Assembly (NCBI GenBank): GCA_965153455.1
Contig: OZ234493.1
Location: 14,126,213-14,190,212 of the forward strand
Reading direction: 5' to 3'
Length of the DNA stretch: 64,000 nucleotides
Source: Sphagnum compactum
Taxonomy: Eukaryota; Bryophyta; Sphagnopsida; Sphagnales
Part shown: in pieces, positions 11,090 to 23,965 of the stretch
Numbering within the stretch: the first letter of the stretch is position 1
How the letters are laid out: each line of letters opens with the position of its first letter
Notes under the pieces: generated by a model
What the model was told of the DNA's origin: nothing
What the model saw: the letters and a program-made list of their open reading frames with translations, nothing else
Databases searched by the model: none
Translations under genes and position numbers: made by a program

Positions 11090-14000
11090 ATGGACGTAGC
11101 AGCAGCAGCAGTGCATGTGCCTGCCATGCACTTCTCTCTCCCCGCGTCCTCGCGCTTGCACCCATTGCTGCTTCTCCCCACAGGAGCGTCGTCCTCCTTG
11201 CTGACCTCCACTTGCGCCGCAATCTCTCGAGGATTGCCCGTTCATCATGGTCTAGGGCGGACTGCTGTCCTCGTCGGGGGCTGCTGGGGACGACGAGTAT
11301 TCCCTCGCTTTTGGAGCGTGGTGATCACCAACCCCAAGGATCCTTTCCTAGCCGCAAGGAATGTCGGCTCCACTGCAGCGGTAGCCTCGGCGTCCGGTGC
11401 CGCTAGCTCTGCTTCTGGTTCAAGGAACGCGAATGTGGTCAGACGCTGGCGACCATCCACAGTCGTCGCAGGTGGTGAGTTTCTCCTCCGTTGTATGTAT
11501 GTGGGTTGTGTTTCTTTTGTGTTTTGGTCGCAACCGACACCTTCAAAACCCTAGACATTGTGGAGTTTTTCTTTCTCTGCAGTCATCACATAGATATGTA
11601 CTTGGACTAGCAGCAGCAACAACAACAACAAACTGTCCATCATCCTGAACTGTTCTGTTTTCTCTTCAATAGGTGATCTTGAAGGAGAGAGTTCAGCTGC
11701 TGCGAAGTCTCAGAGAAGTGGTGAAAGGGAAGAAGATTCTTTGCACACAAGTTCACAGGAGAAAAAAAGAGAGGGATACAGCAAAGCTGATAAAGCAGCT
11801 AGGAGCAACTCAGTTACAGCTGATGCTGGGAAGGGTGGTGGTGCATTCAACAAATTCAGAACCAAGTACCAGGCTTCTGCAATTGGACAGACCAAGTCGT
11901 ATTCTTCTTCAACTTGCAGCACACAACAACGTTCTTCTGGTGGAGGTCGTCGCACTTATGTCTCTGGCAGTAAATTCCTTAGTTCTGGTACACATGCAAA
12001 ACACATCTCTAGTGATGAAAAACTTGGTGCAGTTTCTTTTCATAAGAAAGAGAAAAAGGGTGGTGGCATTTTCATCACACATTGGCAAGTAGAAATCGGC
12101 TCACAATTTCTGATTGGAATGCCAGGTGCACATGTTTAGTCAATGCCTTTCATGATGCTGTCAAAGATCTCTGAACATGTGTGTGATTGTACAGTCAGTT
12201 ACACTTTGTTGGATGACACTGAGGCAGGACAATGCTGTGGGTTGTTACAGTGAGCTTGCAGGAAACAGTCAGTAAGAGCCGTTTGGCTCAGGAACACGAG
12301 GAGAAGATGCAGAATGGGGGTGATAGTCGCAAGCGAACTGGACCCAATATGAAGCCTGGAGTTATGGAGGAACCTAAAGTCAAGAGGAGAAAAGATCCAG
12401 CAGCATCTGACCTGCGACACTCGCTTGACATGTGCTCCAAGCATGCAAACGTCATGCAGGCACTTGAGCTTTATGACAAGGTGGTGGCAGAAGGGGCTCT
12501 GAGTTTCAACCAGTATAGTTTCAACGTTGTTTTGTATCTTTGCTCATCAGCTGCCACAGGTGTACTGAAGCGAGGGAAGAGCGGCAATGAGCGCAGTCAG
12601 CAAGGTCTTTGGTTGCTACCTTGCAGAAATTTAATGTTGGATTTCTAGTATTACTATTGGATGGAGTTGCCAAATTTGACACTTGTGAATCAGTTCCTTA
12701 CTGCACTCTTGAGACAAAGACACTCAGCAAGTTGTCAGTCATGGTATGCTGACATGCACACAAACGATAGCTGTTGCTAGAAGGATGTCTGGCAATACAT
12801 GAGAAGTCTAGTTGTCATGAGTTTAGAAGATGATGAACACAACCAGAAGCAATGGGGCTTGTGTTACCCAGCAGTTATGGACTTATGCTTACTGCTGACC
12901 TTTACAGGTGATGGAAAGGAACTGATTGGTGATCAAAATGCTGAAGAAGTTGTAGTTCTCTCAGATGATCAGAAAGCGTTGTGCTTGAAACGAGGTTTTG
13001 AGATTTATGAGGTAATGAAGTTGCAAGGGGTGCCACCTAATGAAGCCACTTTCACTGCTGTTGCCCGCTTGGCTGTTGCCAAAGGAGATGGGGATCTTGC
13101 CTTTGATATGGTCAAGCAGATGGCTGAGGCAAAGATCACTCCCAGGTAGAATATCTCCTGGTGCCTTAAATGTTTCATTATCTCTTGTATTTGATTGTTT
13201 GAGAGTCATCCATTGTGAGATCTGCCATATGATCATATCTCATTCTGCACTTTTCTGAAGTTGTCTGTCTGTACACTTCAGTTTTCTTTAAGCCATTCCT
13301 TGTGTAATGGGCACTGCATAGACGTGTAGAGACTGATTGCATGTTTCATGATTCTCTTAACCAGTAGAAGCTTATGTTTACTGCCTGCTTCTGAGCATCT
13401 TGTCATCTCTTTTATGCAGTATTTGAATTTGTGGTTTTTTCAGACTTAGGTCATACGGCCCAGCTCTTTACACTTACTGCAAAATGAAGGTTGTGGACAA
13501 GGCATTTGAGGTTGATGAGCACATGCGTGCAGCCGGTGTTCAACCAGAAGAAGCTGAATTGGAAGCCCTGCTGAAACTAAGTGTTGAAATGGGCTTAGAA
13601 GAAAAAGTGTACAGTTTACTCCATAGACTTCGCACCACTGTGAGAGAGTTTTCAGCATCAACAGTTGGAGTGGTGGAGCAGTGGTTTACTAGCAGTGCTG
13701 CTGAAAATGCTGGAAAATCAAAATGGGCAAACTTACCAGGAACAGATCTGGTGAAGGAAGCTGTGCAAAGGGGGGGAGGTGGCTGGCATGGGTTGGGATG
13801 GCTTGGAAAGGGATCATGGGAAGTAAAATCTAGCCAGCTTGACAAAGAAGGTGTATGTCAAACTTGTGGGGAGCATCTTGTGACTATTGACATTGATCCG
13901 AGAGAAACAGAGATGTTTGCAGAGTCCTTGTTCACATTGGCGTGTCAGCGGGAGGCCAAGAATAACGAGTTTAGAAAGTTTCAGGTGAGATTATGTGCTG

Positions 14001-16958
14001 TCTACATAGGTGGATTATAGCTTGACAGTCATCAGTCAGTGACGGAAGATATCATGCTTATGCTAGGGGACTTGGAAGTGTGGGTTATGATTGCTGGAGT
14101 GTTTTTGTGCTCAAATGGGAATACACAGGCTTGGCTTGATCGGCATGGCCCATTTGATGCCATTGTGGATGCTGCAAATGTAGGACTTTATAACCAAAAC
14201 TTTGGGGATGGAGGCTTCAATTTTTTTCAGGTAAACTTATGTCTACCTTATTTCCATGCTTGCAGCTTGCTTCAATTTAAGATTATATGAGATTATGAAG
14301 CTTGATGCTGTTGGCACAATTGAGGTACAAACAAAAATCAAAACTGTCCATAAAAAACCATTGATACATGCGGTGCATGACAATGCACAAAGAATGACGA
14401 GTGTCCACAAGTAGCATGTGTTCAGTTATCTCATGTTTTTGTTGAGCTTCTCTCCATGATCACATTGATGTATGTGTAGTGGATTGAGTCTGAGCTAGTG
14501 TCCTATGACTTGCATGCATTCACCATGCTAGCGGGTATCATTTTATGGCATTTCAGTCTTACCAGTTATTTCTACAGCTGATATTTGCAGCTAAGGTCTG
14601 AGAGAGCAAGTTGGTTTGTTAGAAATTTCTCAAGTTTAATATGGAGGAGCAGGGCTTCCAGTTTTTTTGAAACCGGATGTCTGATGTTTCTTCGATGTGC
14701 AGCTCAATGCTGTGGTAAATGGTATCCAGAAGAAGATTGGTTCCAAAAGAGAACCTCTTGTACTATTGCATCATAGACGTACCAAAGGGGGTGCTGCTGC
14801 TACACCAAATGCTTTGAGCTTGCTGAACCGATGGCAAAATGCAAACTGCATCTACACTACACCAACTGGCTCTAATGATGATTGGTATGTGCCAAGCTGG
14901 ACTAGTAAGTGGCAAAGTTGTACACTGATCCTCTGTGTAATTTGGTCTCTGTTACATTATTTTATGTGCATTTTGATGCTGTTGATGTAATTGTAATTTT
15001 GAACAAATTTAGATGAATGTGAACTGTTACTTTTGAAGAATGAAACCTGTAATGCATTTATGACATCTCACATTGGTTTGTTTCTCATTTTTCATAATTG
15101 ATAGTGTGGGATTGTTGTACATAAGACAGCCAAATAATTTTTGTTGTGAATCTGTAATTGCACAGTGATGGTTGGACTGATGATAGCCTTTTCAATGGCA
15201 CACCCTGCAGGTACTGGCTGTATGCAGCAGTAAGGTACAAGTGTTTGCTTGTCACTAATGATGAGATGCGGGATCATTTGTTCCAGCTGCTTGGGAATGA
15301 GTTCTTTCCCAAGTGGAAGGAGCGCCACCAGGTGGGATGTTGTCAGCTTCGAAGAGAGATCCAATTTGTCAGATTTTTTGTCTGGTCCATTTGGGGAATG
15401 GAATAATTGACTTATTTTATGTTTCTCTGCTGGATTTTGCCAGGTCCGCTTCACTCTAAACAGGAAGGATCCAGTATTTCACATGCCCCCACCATATTCT
15501 ATTGTGATCCAGGTGGGTCCAAAAAGCTACAGAACAACACCCCCCCAAAACAGGGTGTCTTGATGATATGTGAAGAGTGTCTGTCACAACAGTCAGAAGC
15601 TTCTGAAGTTAGTGGGGAGTCATGGCAGCCAGTCAGTGATATTGATGGTGAAGGAGATACTGTGTGTGAGTCACACATAGTCTTGGTGATGTATAAGTTT
15701 GTACTCCTCAATATGTGTTCTTATTGTATTTTGGCTAAGCATCAGGCAAATAGCCCAAGTAGTTGGAACTAATGGCTACCTTGCATATGGTGGCGTGGGT
15801 TCAAATCACCACTAGAGCATGGTAGATGTAACCTAATATATAGCAACCCAACTATAATAGGGATCACAGGGTCAGCTGATTGCTGAAAACCATGTGGGTA
15901 CATGGGGTCAAATCTTGGGGGAGGGTTGGGCAACTGCATCGTCCGTAGTACTGGAGTTTTGAATGTGATCACCACTGAAATGAAACAGTAGCCTGTGAGC
16001 TGTCATGCAGGTTAATGATCACTCAGACTAGATGCCTCCATTTTTTCCTTGTTTGCCATGCATGTTGCCTAGTCTTTGCATCTGACAAGGCAATGTTTGA
16101 TAAGCTATTTTGTTTGCGAAAGAGGCTCCCTATTTTTCTGGCTTCCTCAACTATGTGGTGGTGCTTCAGGAATCGGAAACAGGATCATGGCACATACCCA
16201 AGAGTGGTGGTGATGACATCACAACACCACGGGAATGGCTCTGTGTAACTAGAACTGGGCAAGTAGGTCTGAAAACTCTTCAGTCTGAGCAAGCATCAGA
16301 AAGCTTGAATTCAAGGCCTAAAGTGGATAGTGAGTTTGGGCCAGTTAGCCTGACCTGCCCACCCCAGAAAGTGGAGGTTCCAGAGCTTGAAGAGCAGCAA
16401 ACTTCTTCAAAGGGAGTATGTCCGCCAAACTTGCTGCAGTCCTTCAAAAGTCTCGACACTGAAGTAGTGCAAGAAAGTTTAAACACAAAGCCTGAAGTGG
16501 AGGATGAGTACAAGCCTGAGGATCCAGAACCATCTTCTCCAAAGAAAGTTCGGTCACCAAGGAGATCATTCATGTCCAAACCATTAGAAAGTTCAGGCAG
16601 AAAGTCTGAATTGGATGAAGTGTGCATGCCAGTTGGCCTGATTTCCCCACCACTGGAAGTTGAGGTTAAAGAGCCTGAAGAGCAGCCTTCTCCAAAGAAA
16701 GTACGATCACCAAGGAAATCTCATGTGACCAAATTGTCAGAAAGTTCAAGGCCTGAATTGGTTGTGGAGTGCAGGCCAGGTGGCCTGATCTCCTCAGCAG
16801 AGAGAGGAGAGGTTCCAGAGCCTGAAGAGCAGTCTCCTTCTCCAACCAAAGTCCGTTCAACAAGGAGATCTGGCTCACCCAATTCCTCAACACTTCTGCA
16901 GAAGCTCAAGACTGCAGAGAGAACTTGTACTGAAAAACCAATTGATTTTCAGATTTGA
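11090..16958 (+). CDS. PRORP: Protein-only RNase P (PRORP) with extended C-terminal tail
   Basis: Ten exons keep phase throughout: 11090-11474, 11673-12088, 12262-12559, 12908-13145, 13444-13984, 14129-14230, 14703-14884, 15211-15331, 15444-15512 and 16170-16958 (1,046 aa). PRORP enzymes cut 5' leaders from precursor tRNAs. Residues 1-120 are Ala/Ser/Arg-rich like an organellar transit peptide. Residues 129-330 are low complexity. PPR repeats run from about 325 to 520. A central zinc module uses C584/C587 with H792 and C809. The NYN nuclease domain spans about 627-790, with the expected catalytic aspartates D640 (IVDAANVGL), D719-D720 (SNDDW) and D738 (TNDEM). The usual family length is about 530-580 aa. 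The excess is the long N-terminal region and a 237-residue tail with about four 50-residue repeats containing SPKKVRSPRRS-like motifs. The NYN and zinc identification is firm; exon 2 and the tail are less certain. Confidence 0.93.
15744..16012 (+). mobile_element. tRNA-derived SINE in PRORP intron 9
   Basis: A box A match (TAGCCCAAGTAGTTGG, 15751-15766) is followed 47 bases later by a box B match (GGTTCAAATC, 15799-15808). That spacing is close to the one inside a tRNA gene. No cloverleaf acceptor stem closes, and about 200 bases of unrelated body follow, as in SINEs. The end of the element is estimated; no clear target-site duplication was found. Confidence 0.5.
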
Positions 16959-17002
16959 TAAGTCATAGACTCTGTTTGATACTCTGTTTTGCCAGAGCAT
17001 AG

Positions 17003-17134
17003 GGCTGCTAATGAATATTTGTCTGTGTCTTAGATGCAAGAGGAGAGTGTAACCTTTGAGAAGAGGGAGATTGCTAGTGGATATTTGTCTGAGTCTTAGA
17101 TGCAAGAGGAGGGTGTAACCTTTGAGAAGAGGGA
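17003..17134 (+). repeat. 66-bp tandem duplication in the PRORP 3' flank
   Basis: Two copies with a 66-base period (for example TAGATGCAAGAGGA at 17031 and 17097) differ at a few positions. It lies just after the PRORP stop codon, probably in the 3' UTR. Confidence 0.85.
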
Positions 17135-17386
17135 GATTTCCTCACTTACACATGTAAACCATTTGGAGGGCAGTGGTGGGCACTTGAATTCCATTTTCTG
17201 CTTTTCTTTTTAGGTCTTGTCTCGCTAATCATGTGATTGCTTGGACCTGTGCATTTGAATAGGGAAATTTACTTTACTCCGATTTGTTTCCCGACATAGC
17301 TGGCCTCATTCTCTTGTCAAATTGTCTGGACAAAGCACAGTTTTGGCAGCTGTATAGAATCCTGAAAGCATGTCATGCTGGGGTGC

Positions 17387-18136
17387 TTGCAGGTAAGTGG
17401 GTCTTTGGTTCAAAGTTCAAACCCGAAAACAGGAAGAGGAGTAGGACATATGTCCTGGCCTCAGTTATTTCAAAGACATGTCTTTGGTACCCTTTTGGGT
17501 ACAAAGTGATTGTATGCATTGTTCCTGATTGTGTGAGCAAGTGTGTACTCAAAACTAGATCCCACAAAACTGGATTCCCACTGGTATACTCAATGTGTAC
17601 TCCTACTTCCCCTCGCACTTTCTATGTAAGAATGTACTCGGAATGTAAATGTCTATTATGTAGGTAGCTAATGAGGTAAGGAACTTGATGGCTACAAGGC
17701 ATGTCAATTGGTAGTGCATAGTTAACCACCATGGTTAGAGCCATAGTTGAAATTCCTTGAGGTTACAATCTTCCAAACCAAACCCTATAATCTTTGCTGG
17801 GGTTTATAGGTAATATCCAGACATTATAACTGGGAATCGCAAAACTCAAATAGGTAGTTTGTAACCAGTGCTTTTCTTTTGGGTGGAAGTTTGCATTAAT
17901 TTGACCTGAATTTTGGCTGGTGAATCACAAAAGGCTATGTAATGAAAAAGTGGCTCTAAATCACAGAAGGGTCAAAAAGAAACTTTCAATGTTGCCATGA
18001 CAAGGACAATAGGAGGACATGTATTGCCTCCGTGCCATTGAGGGAAATTCCTCATTTCACAAATGACACACCCATTTTGAACATGATCTTTGCCTTAATG
18101 GCCATTGATTTGAACCAAAGACCCACTTACCTGCAA
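17387..18136. repeat. 750-bp segment bounded by 28-bp perfect inverted repeats
   Basis: Positions 17387-17414 and 18109-18136 are exact reverse complements over 28 bases. This looks like the terminal inverted repeats of a small non-autonomous element. No transposase is inside, and I found no convincing target-site duplication. The repeat includes a GGTTCAAA core, so two opposed SINE-like pieces are an alternative. Confidence 0.45.
17690..17840 (+). mobile_element. SINE-like tRNA-derived head
   Basis: TGTCAATTGGTAGTGCAT near 17702 resembles a tRNA D-arm/box A, and AGTTGAAATTCC near 17743 resembles box B, with tRNA-like spacing. It lies inside the inverted-repeat segment 17387-18136. It is degenerate and could be chance. 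Confidence 0.3.
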
Positions 18137-21100
18137 CCTTAATGCATTCCCTGAAACTTGTTTCACTAGTTTATTGTCTCTCTCTAACCTATTTTTCACT
18201 AGGAATGTGAAAGCACACTATAGTATGAACACCAAGACTCAGTTGAAAGTGCAAGCCTCATTGCCTCAAAGCTCTAGCAACAAAGTCTAGTTTACAATTT
18301 GTTAATTGTTTAGGGTCTAGGATCTTTGTTGCACAACGCATGTGCATCATGCACTTTGAATTTGCAACAATTGGAATTTGGTGTTCGTTCCTTCATGCAT
18401 GTTTTTCTATCAATTTGGCCAATCAATATTAGAGTTGTCGAAATCGAGCTATTGCTTGCAAGTTGTCAACAAGGTGGTGTTTCAACGATTATTGCTCAAT
18501 GTTCAAATTTCTAAACCCTCAAGGATTGTTCATTTCATGGTCTTGAATCTTGATTCTTTAAATGTGCTTGACGATTGCCTTTGTTCATCTTGTTCATACT
18601 AATAACTTCATTTGTTTAACTATGTATCCACTTGTCAGGAAAGACCAATTTGTTGGAACTTTGCAATTCAACTTCTATAAGTATTTGTTGTAATTCAAAC
18701 CTCCTAGTTCACATTATTATTATTTTAAATGTTTAATTATGTGTGTTTTGTGGTGTGGAGCACCTTGATGCTCCTTGGTTTTGTGTAGTTTGCATTATGT
18801 ATGTTATATGTGCACAAATTACAACTCCTTGGCATTTGCAATTGTGTAATGTGTGTACATTATGTGTGCAATGTATTGGCATGCTTGTGTGACTTGTCTA
18901 AACAACACTAGATAGACTTGGAATTGTGTGTATTTTGTAATGTACTTCAATGTGCCTTGCTTATGTGCACTATCTACATTGTGAGTGTGCAAGTTGTGAC
19001 TCATCAACATTTGCAATTGTGCAATGTGTGCACATTGCATGTATAGCATGTATAAATTGTTTGTGTGCTTATGTGACTTGTTTAGACTCCAAAAAAGATT
19101 GGATACACTTGGAATTTCAAACACATTTTGTTTGAATAACATTGCATACACTTGAACCTTGTTGCACATCTAGAATTTAGATTCTACTTTTGAGGTGGGC
19201 CTTTTGAACTTTTTATTGAACCTCCAAAGTTTAAAATCAAATTTGTTACTTTTGAATTTGTGCTTTGGGAATTGTTCTAAACATTTGGTTTTAACCATGT
19301 TTTTATGCCTTCAAATTCCAAATCGTTTTAAGTACAAGTGGTTCTTTACTTGCACCCATTGGGTCTTTTGCAATGTACTTGAATGTAGTAACATTGGTGC
19401 ACAAAGAAATCATATGCCTAACCTTAAATTGTAGATATTCCACCTTTAAATTGTGACATGAACATTTCCTTTCTTTTGAACCTTTTAAAACCCAAGTTGT
19501 TATTGAAGATGGGTTTACCTTACAAGGCTTCAAATTTGGAATTAAAGTTCAAGTCCAACACCAATAGGCTTCATTTGTCATTGGTGTGCATTGTATTGTT
19601 CATTGGACAAATTTTGCAATATAAACCTTTTCAAACCTACCTTTAGTGTTTCACATTAAGGTTTTTTACAATGTTTGCATATTTATTTTAGACATAGTTT
19701 CAAGATACATTTGGAGTTTATTAAATTGGTAAAAATCAATGAAATGAAGGACTACAAAAGATTGTGGGAACATCCAAACTAAATGGATATCCATGATTAG
19801 GCTTGTCAAACATGTGTTGTTTAAATATCACATTCTTTTCATGATGACATTGGATGCACCCATAATAGCCTTTACCAAATCTAACTTGTGTTTGTTGATC
19901 GATGTAGAAATATTGTTAGGGTTTGAATGTGATTATGTGATTCTTGAAAGCAATCCATTTTTTAATCAAAATTGCAAAACTATGTGACATTTTTTAATGT
20001 GATTTCATAACAATCGTCAAAATTTGTGAAGGGGAGGTATATTGGATGTATTGTGACAACCACTTTGGTTTCCAAAGTGATCATTCTTTGATCAATTTTG
20101 CTCATGAGAACATAACTTTTCATTGGATGACAAATTTTAATATAGGAACAAATCAATTGGCTTTTGAGCTCGTTGGGCATCATATTTGAGCCACATTTGT
20201 AGATTAGATGAAGGTAGTTGGTTTTGTTACAAAATATGTGTATGAAAACATTGTGACATTTGTGGAACAACAATGTGTAAAAGCTACCAGTAAGTTTATT
20301 ATAAAGTTGTAAGACTAATTCCTAGCCCAAGATTTGATGGGTGCATTTGGGGTTGTGTATTTTCAATCTTGGTTGCAACCAAAACCTAAAGTAAGGTTTG
20401 TTGCTAATTTTGCAATTTTCAAAGTTACCCATGAAGAACAATGTTGAATTAACAATACAAAAACCATTTGATATGGACCCACCTACCAAGTTGCGGAGGA
20501 TTTTTTTCTCATCACAAATTCTAGAATAAAAAATCCTTAAAAGTTTTTCACCATGCATATTTCTTTTTTGGAGTAACAATTTAAAATTGGAACGAAAGTA
20601 GAACCTAGTATGGTGTGGAAGCTTGAAATTGGATTTAAATTTTACAACTGCCTTTTGCATGATCCATGCGTTTTTGGATATGGTGATTTCATAAACATAA
20701 AGCACCATCATTTTTCCTTTTTGTATTTTTAGTACCCTCTCTTGGCTGAAAAAATTCTTTGATAGCCTATCAAAAATAACTTACATGGGGCACAAGGTAC
20801 TTGCCGGGCTGTTTTTTTAATTTAAAATTTAATTCTTTTCTTTTTTTATTTTTATTTTTCTTTTAAATTTTTATAATAAATAGTTTTATTTTTCTGTAAT
20901 TACTATTAAGCAATTACATTTTTTAAAAATGTCCATTTTTTATTCATTTAACTAATTCAATTCTCCATTTTTTTTTCTTATATATGTATATATATATTTA
21001 CAATTATTTCTACAATGTTTCATTTCTATTTCAGGGTATGAAAATATTCTTCAAAGGCAACAAAACTTCAAAGCAAAATAGATAGAAACAAAATCCTTTA

Positions 21101-23965
21101 ATTTGTCAAAGTGGCAAAATTACAAATTCAACATCATAAGGTCAAAATATCGAATCTATAGTCAAATGTTAAAATCAAATGCAAAAAGGATTCATAAGAG
21201 GAAAGTTATGAATCACCTATTGAAATCAAATGTTCATCCATAAAATGAAATGTTGTGGATTAGTTCTTTCAATGTTCATGTGTCTTGGATACCATTCATT
21301 TAATCCCCTTTCGTGAGCAAACACCATGGCAACCCCAACTCCCAACAACCCAACACAAGACCTTGGGCATCTTCATGGATCGAAGACATTAACCTAATTT
21401 TTACATCCTTCCCACAACTTTTCTCCCTAATCCTCTATTATGCAAGTGTTACAAATAATAATCAAAAGTTATCAAATGAAGTTTGTCAAAAGTATGAAAC
21501 ATCCAAAAATGAACCAAAATTAAATCTTATCTCCTACATTTGGTATTCCTAACTAGCTTGGAAAAGAGTTAGGATCAACTACATATGTAATGTTAATAGG
21601 GCAATTCTGCAAATGATTAAAGACATGGTTGGAAGTAGTGTTAACATTCATTATCTCAAGAGGGTGACGCAAAAAAATGGTATCCAACCGATCCTTATAC
21701 TTGTGTAGTTCTTTCTCAAACATGGTGTTCCAAAATGAATCTCTTAAATCCATCACAAATCTAGATCCGCCAAATTCGCCAATGCCAAGAATCTCCAACT
21801 TGCACCACATTCTTCCTTCAATCCATAGAACCAACACCAAATGCCAAAAACTTGACTAGCAATCTTCTCCTGATTAATAGAGCCAATGTTACTAATCAAC
21901 AATAACATTATATCTAGAATATGGAACCCTAGTAATGATGTCAAAAAGAGGTCTTCCAAATGTAATAACAATGGAAGAATCATGAACTCAAAGTACAGGA
22001 GAACCTCCAACCACACCATCAGACACGACGCCAATACTACCAACAATCATAGCACTAGTAACACCAAAAATATCAAAATGCCTTTCTCCAACAAAATCAT
22101 TATAAACCTCCAAAATCAAAAATTATATAAAGAAAGAAAACACACAAAAAACTAGAAACAAAAGATAATAAGTCACTTACCATTTCATCCACCTACATTA
22201 GTATTTTCATACGTAACCTTCTCCTCGCTGAAAACCTCTTCAAAATGCAGTGATCAACCAAATCTGAACTCACTAGAAATAATCTACTACATCGCTTTAT
22301 GACGTAATGCTTGTCAATCTAGTTATACCTACAAAAACAAGTTGCCACTTCAAAAAAACATCAAACAAATTCAAATTAAAAAAAGGTTCAGAAACTTACT
22401 TGCCATATGAAATAGGGTCCATGTGGCCTATTACCTCCACACCATATTCACAAGGTACAAGTGCCTCTTCCATTCTTGTAATTCCAACACCTCGGCTAGT
22501 CTTGTTTGACAACATTTTTTTGCATAAATCATGGACATTGATAGTTAACTTGTCCAAAATCAAACAAAGTTAATTATAACCAATACGAATAGTCATAAAC
22601 CATACCTCATCAGAAGCCTTCCACTTAGGACGTCCATGTTTAAAACGTAGAAATAGTGGATGTGGACCTAATTTTTCACCAGACCACTGATGTAAACGTT
22701 AATGAACAAGTTTTAAGAAGTCTCAATCACATCAGAAATTGGGCAATCAATTACAGGTCAATGCCAATTTGTAGAACAACAAGATATGTCTATTTTCAAG
22801 TTTTTGGAAATGCATCGACAAAACCTTATAACAATGTTAGTTGGTAAAAACAACAAACCAAACTCATCAAAATCCACAATGCAAAATTTAGAACACCCTT
22901 TTATGAAAAACAAATGCATGCAAAAATATTCAAATCGCTGGTTTAAGCCAAATGGGAAGGTAGGCTAATACATTGTTTGTGCCAGCATTCTGCATTTTTT
23001 TTTAATAGACAAAACATCTGATTTTTTGATAGTTTTACTAAGACCTGCTATTGAAAATCACAAACCTACTTCATCACCAACAACTTTCACTCGCTGATAC
23101 CTTGCATCTATGAAGATATTAAATGGAATAATAAATGTTTTACCTAATTCCACAATGCATTATTATTGCCTTAGCCTTATCAGATGTCCAATTTACCTCT
23201 TGTAAAATTGGATACTTCAAAAAGAAAAAAAATCAAAATGTAAACAACATGACTCCTAAAAAATAGAAAAACTAATTAAAACAATAAATAATAATTGGAA
23301 AGTTAAAAATAATAAAGAAAATAATTAGGTTTAGGGTTTTAAATTTAGGTTCAAAGTCATAGCAACTACAACATAGAAGGTGGCAACACACCTTACATAA
23401 CTCAACAAACTTTAAAATAATAAATCAAAACAAAAAAAAGGTGGAAGCAAAAAAAATGTTGTGATTTATGTAGAAGAAAGTTTTGTTTGATTTTCCAAGT
23501 AGAAAAACTACAAAGGCAAAAAATAATTAAAATGAAAAAAACCTATAAAAATTTATTTACACAAGTTTAGGATTTGGGAAATTTTCATAAAACCCTAAAA
23601 CACAATTGCAAAAAACAAAACAATAATTTAATTTAAAACATAGGTGGGTAAAAGTTACCTAGTTGGAAGATACATGTTACCATCTTTTTTTACAACTTGC
23701 AAAACAAAAGATGAAAGCATATCAACCAGATCTTTTATAAAAGATTCATCTTTTGAAAGATATGTGATTGATCTTGTTGTATCAAAACCATGAAAAACTT
23801 TCTAATCATCAAATGCATTTTTCGCCCAAATTTCAACGTGCTTGTTGATTCTCTGACCTTTGTTTACAATTTCAACATCCCTCTCATCAAAATCTAAAAA
23901 ACAATTTTTTAGAGGAAGATCCCTAATAAAAAAATCATGGTTTGTCCTTTCCCCACCATGAAGTC
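18137..23965. other. AT-rich gene desert
   Basis: About 5.8 kb without a supportable gene. It has scattered short frames on both strands (for example 20322-20711 minus, 21553-21840 minus, 21753-22046 minus), with none recognisable. 20800-21010 is nearly pure A/T. The 21.3-22.2 kb stretch has overlapping frames on both strands that may come from an old transposon. Confidence 0.6.
18785..19135 (+). repeat. Degenerate tandem pair, period about 175 bp
   Basis: CATTTGCAATTGTG and its context at 18833 recurs at 19008, followed in both copies by a TGTGTGACTTGT-like block and then a TTGGAATT block. The copies are roughly 70 percent alike by eye. Confidence 0.55.

Noticed and set aside
15751-15808. 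Functional tRNA gene in PRORP intron 9
   Set aside because: Box A and B are present, but the acceptor and anticodon stems do not pair well, so a SINE head is more likely.
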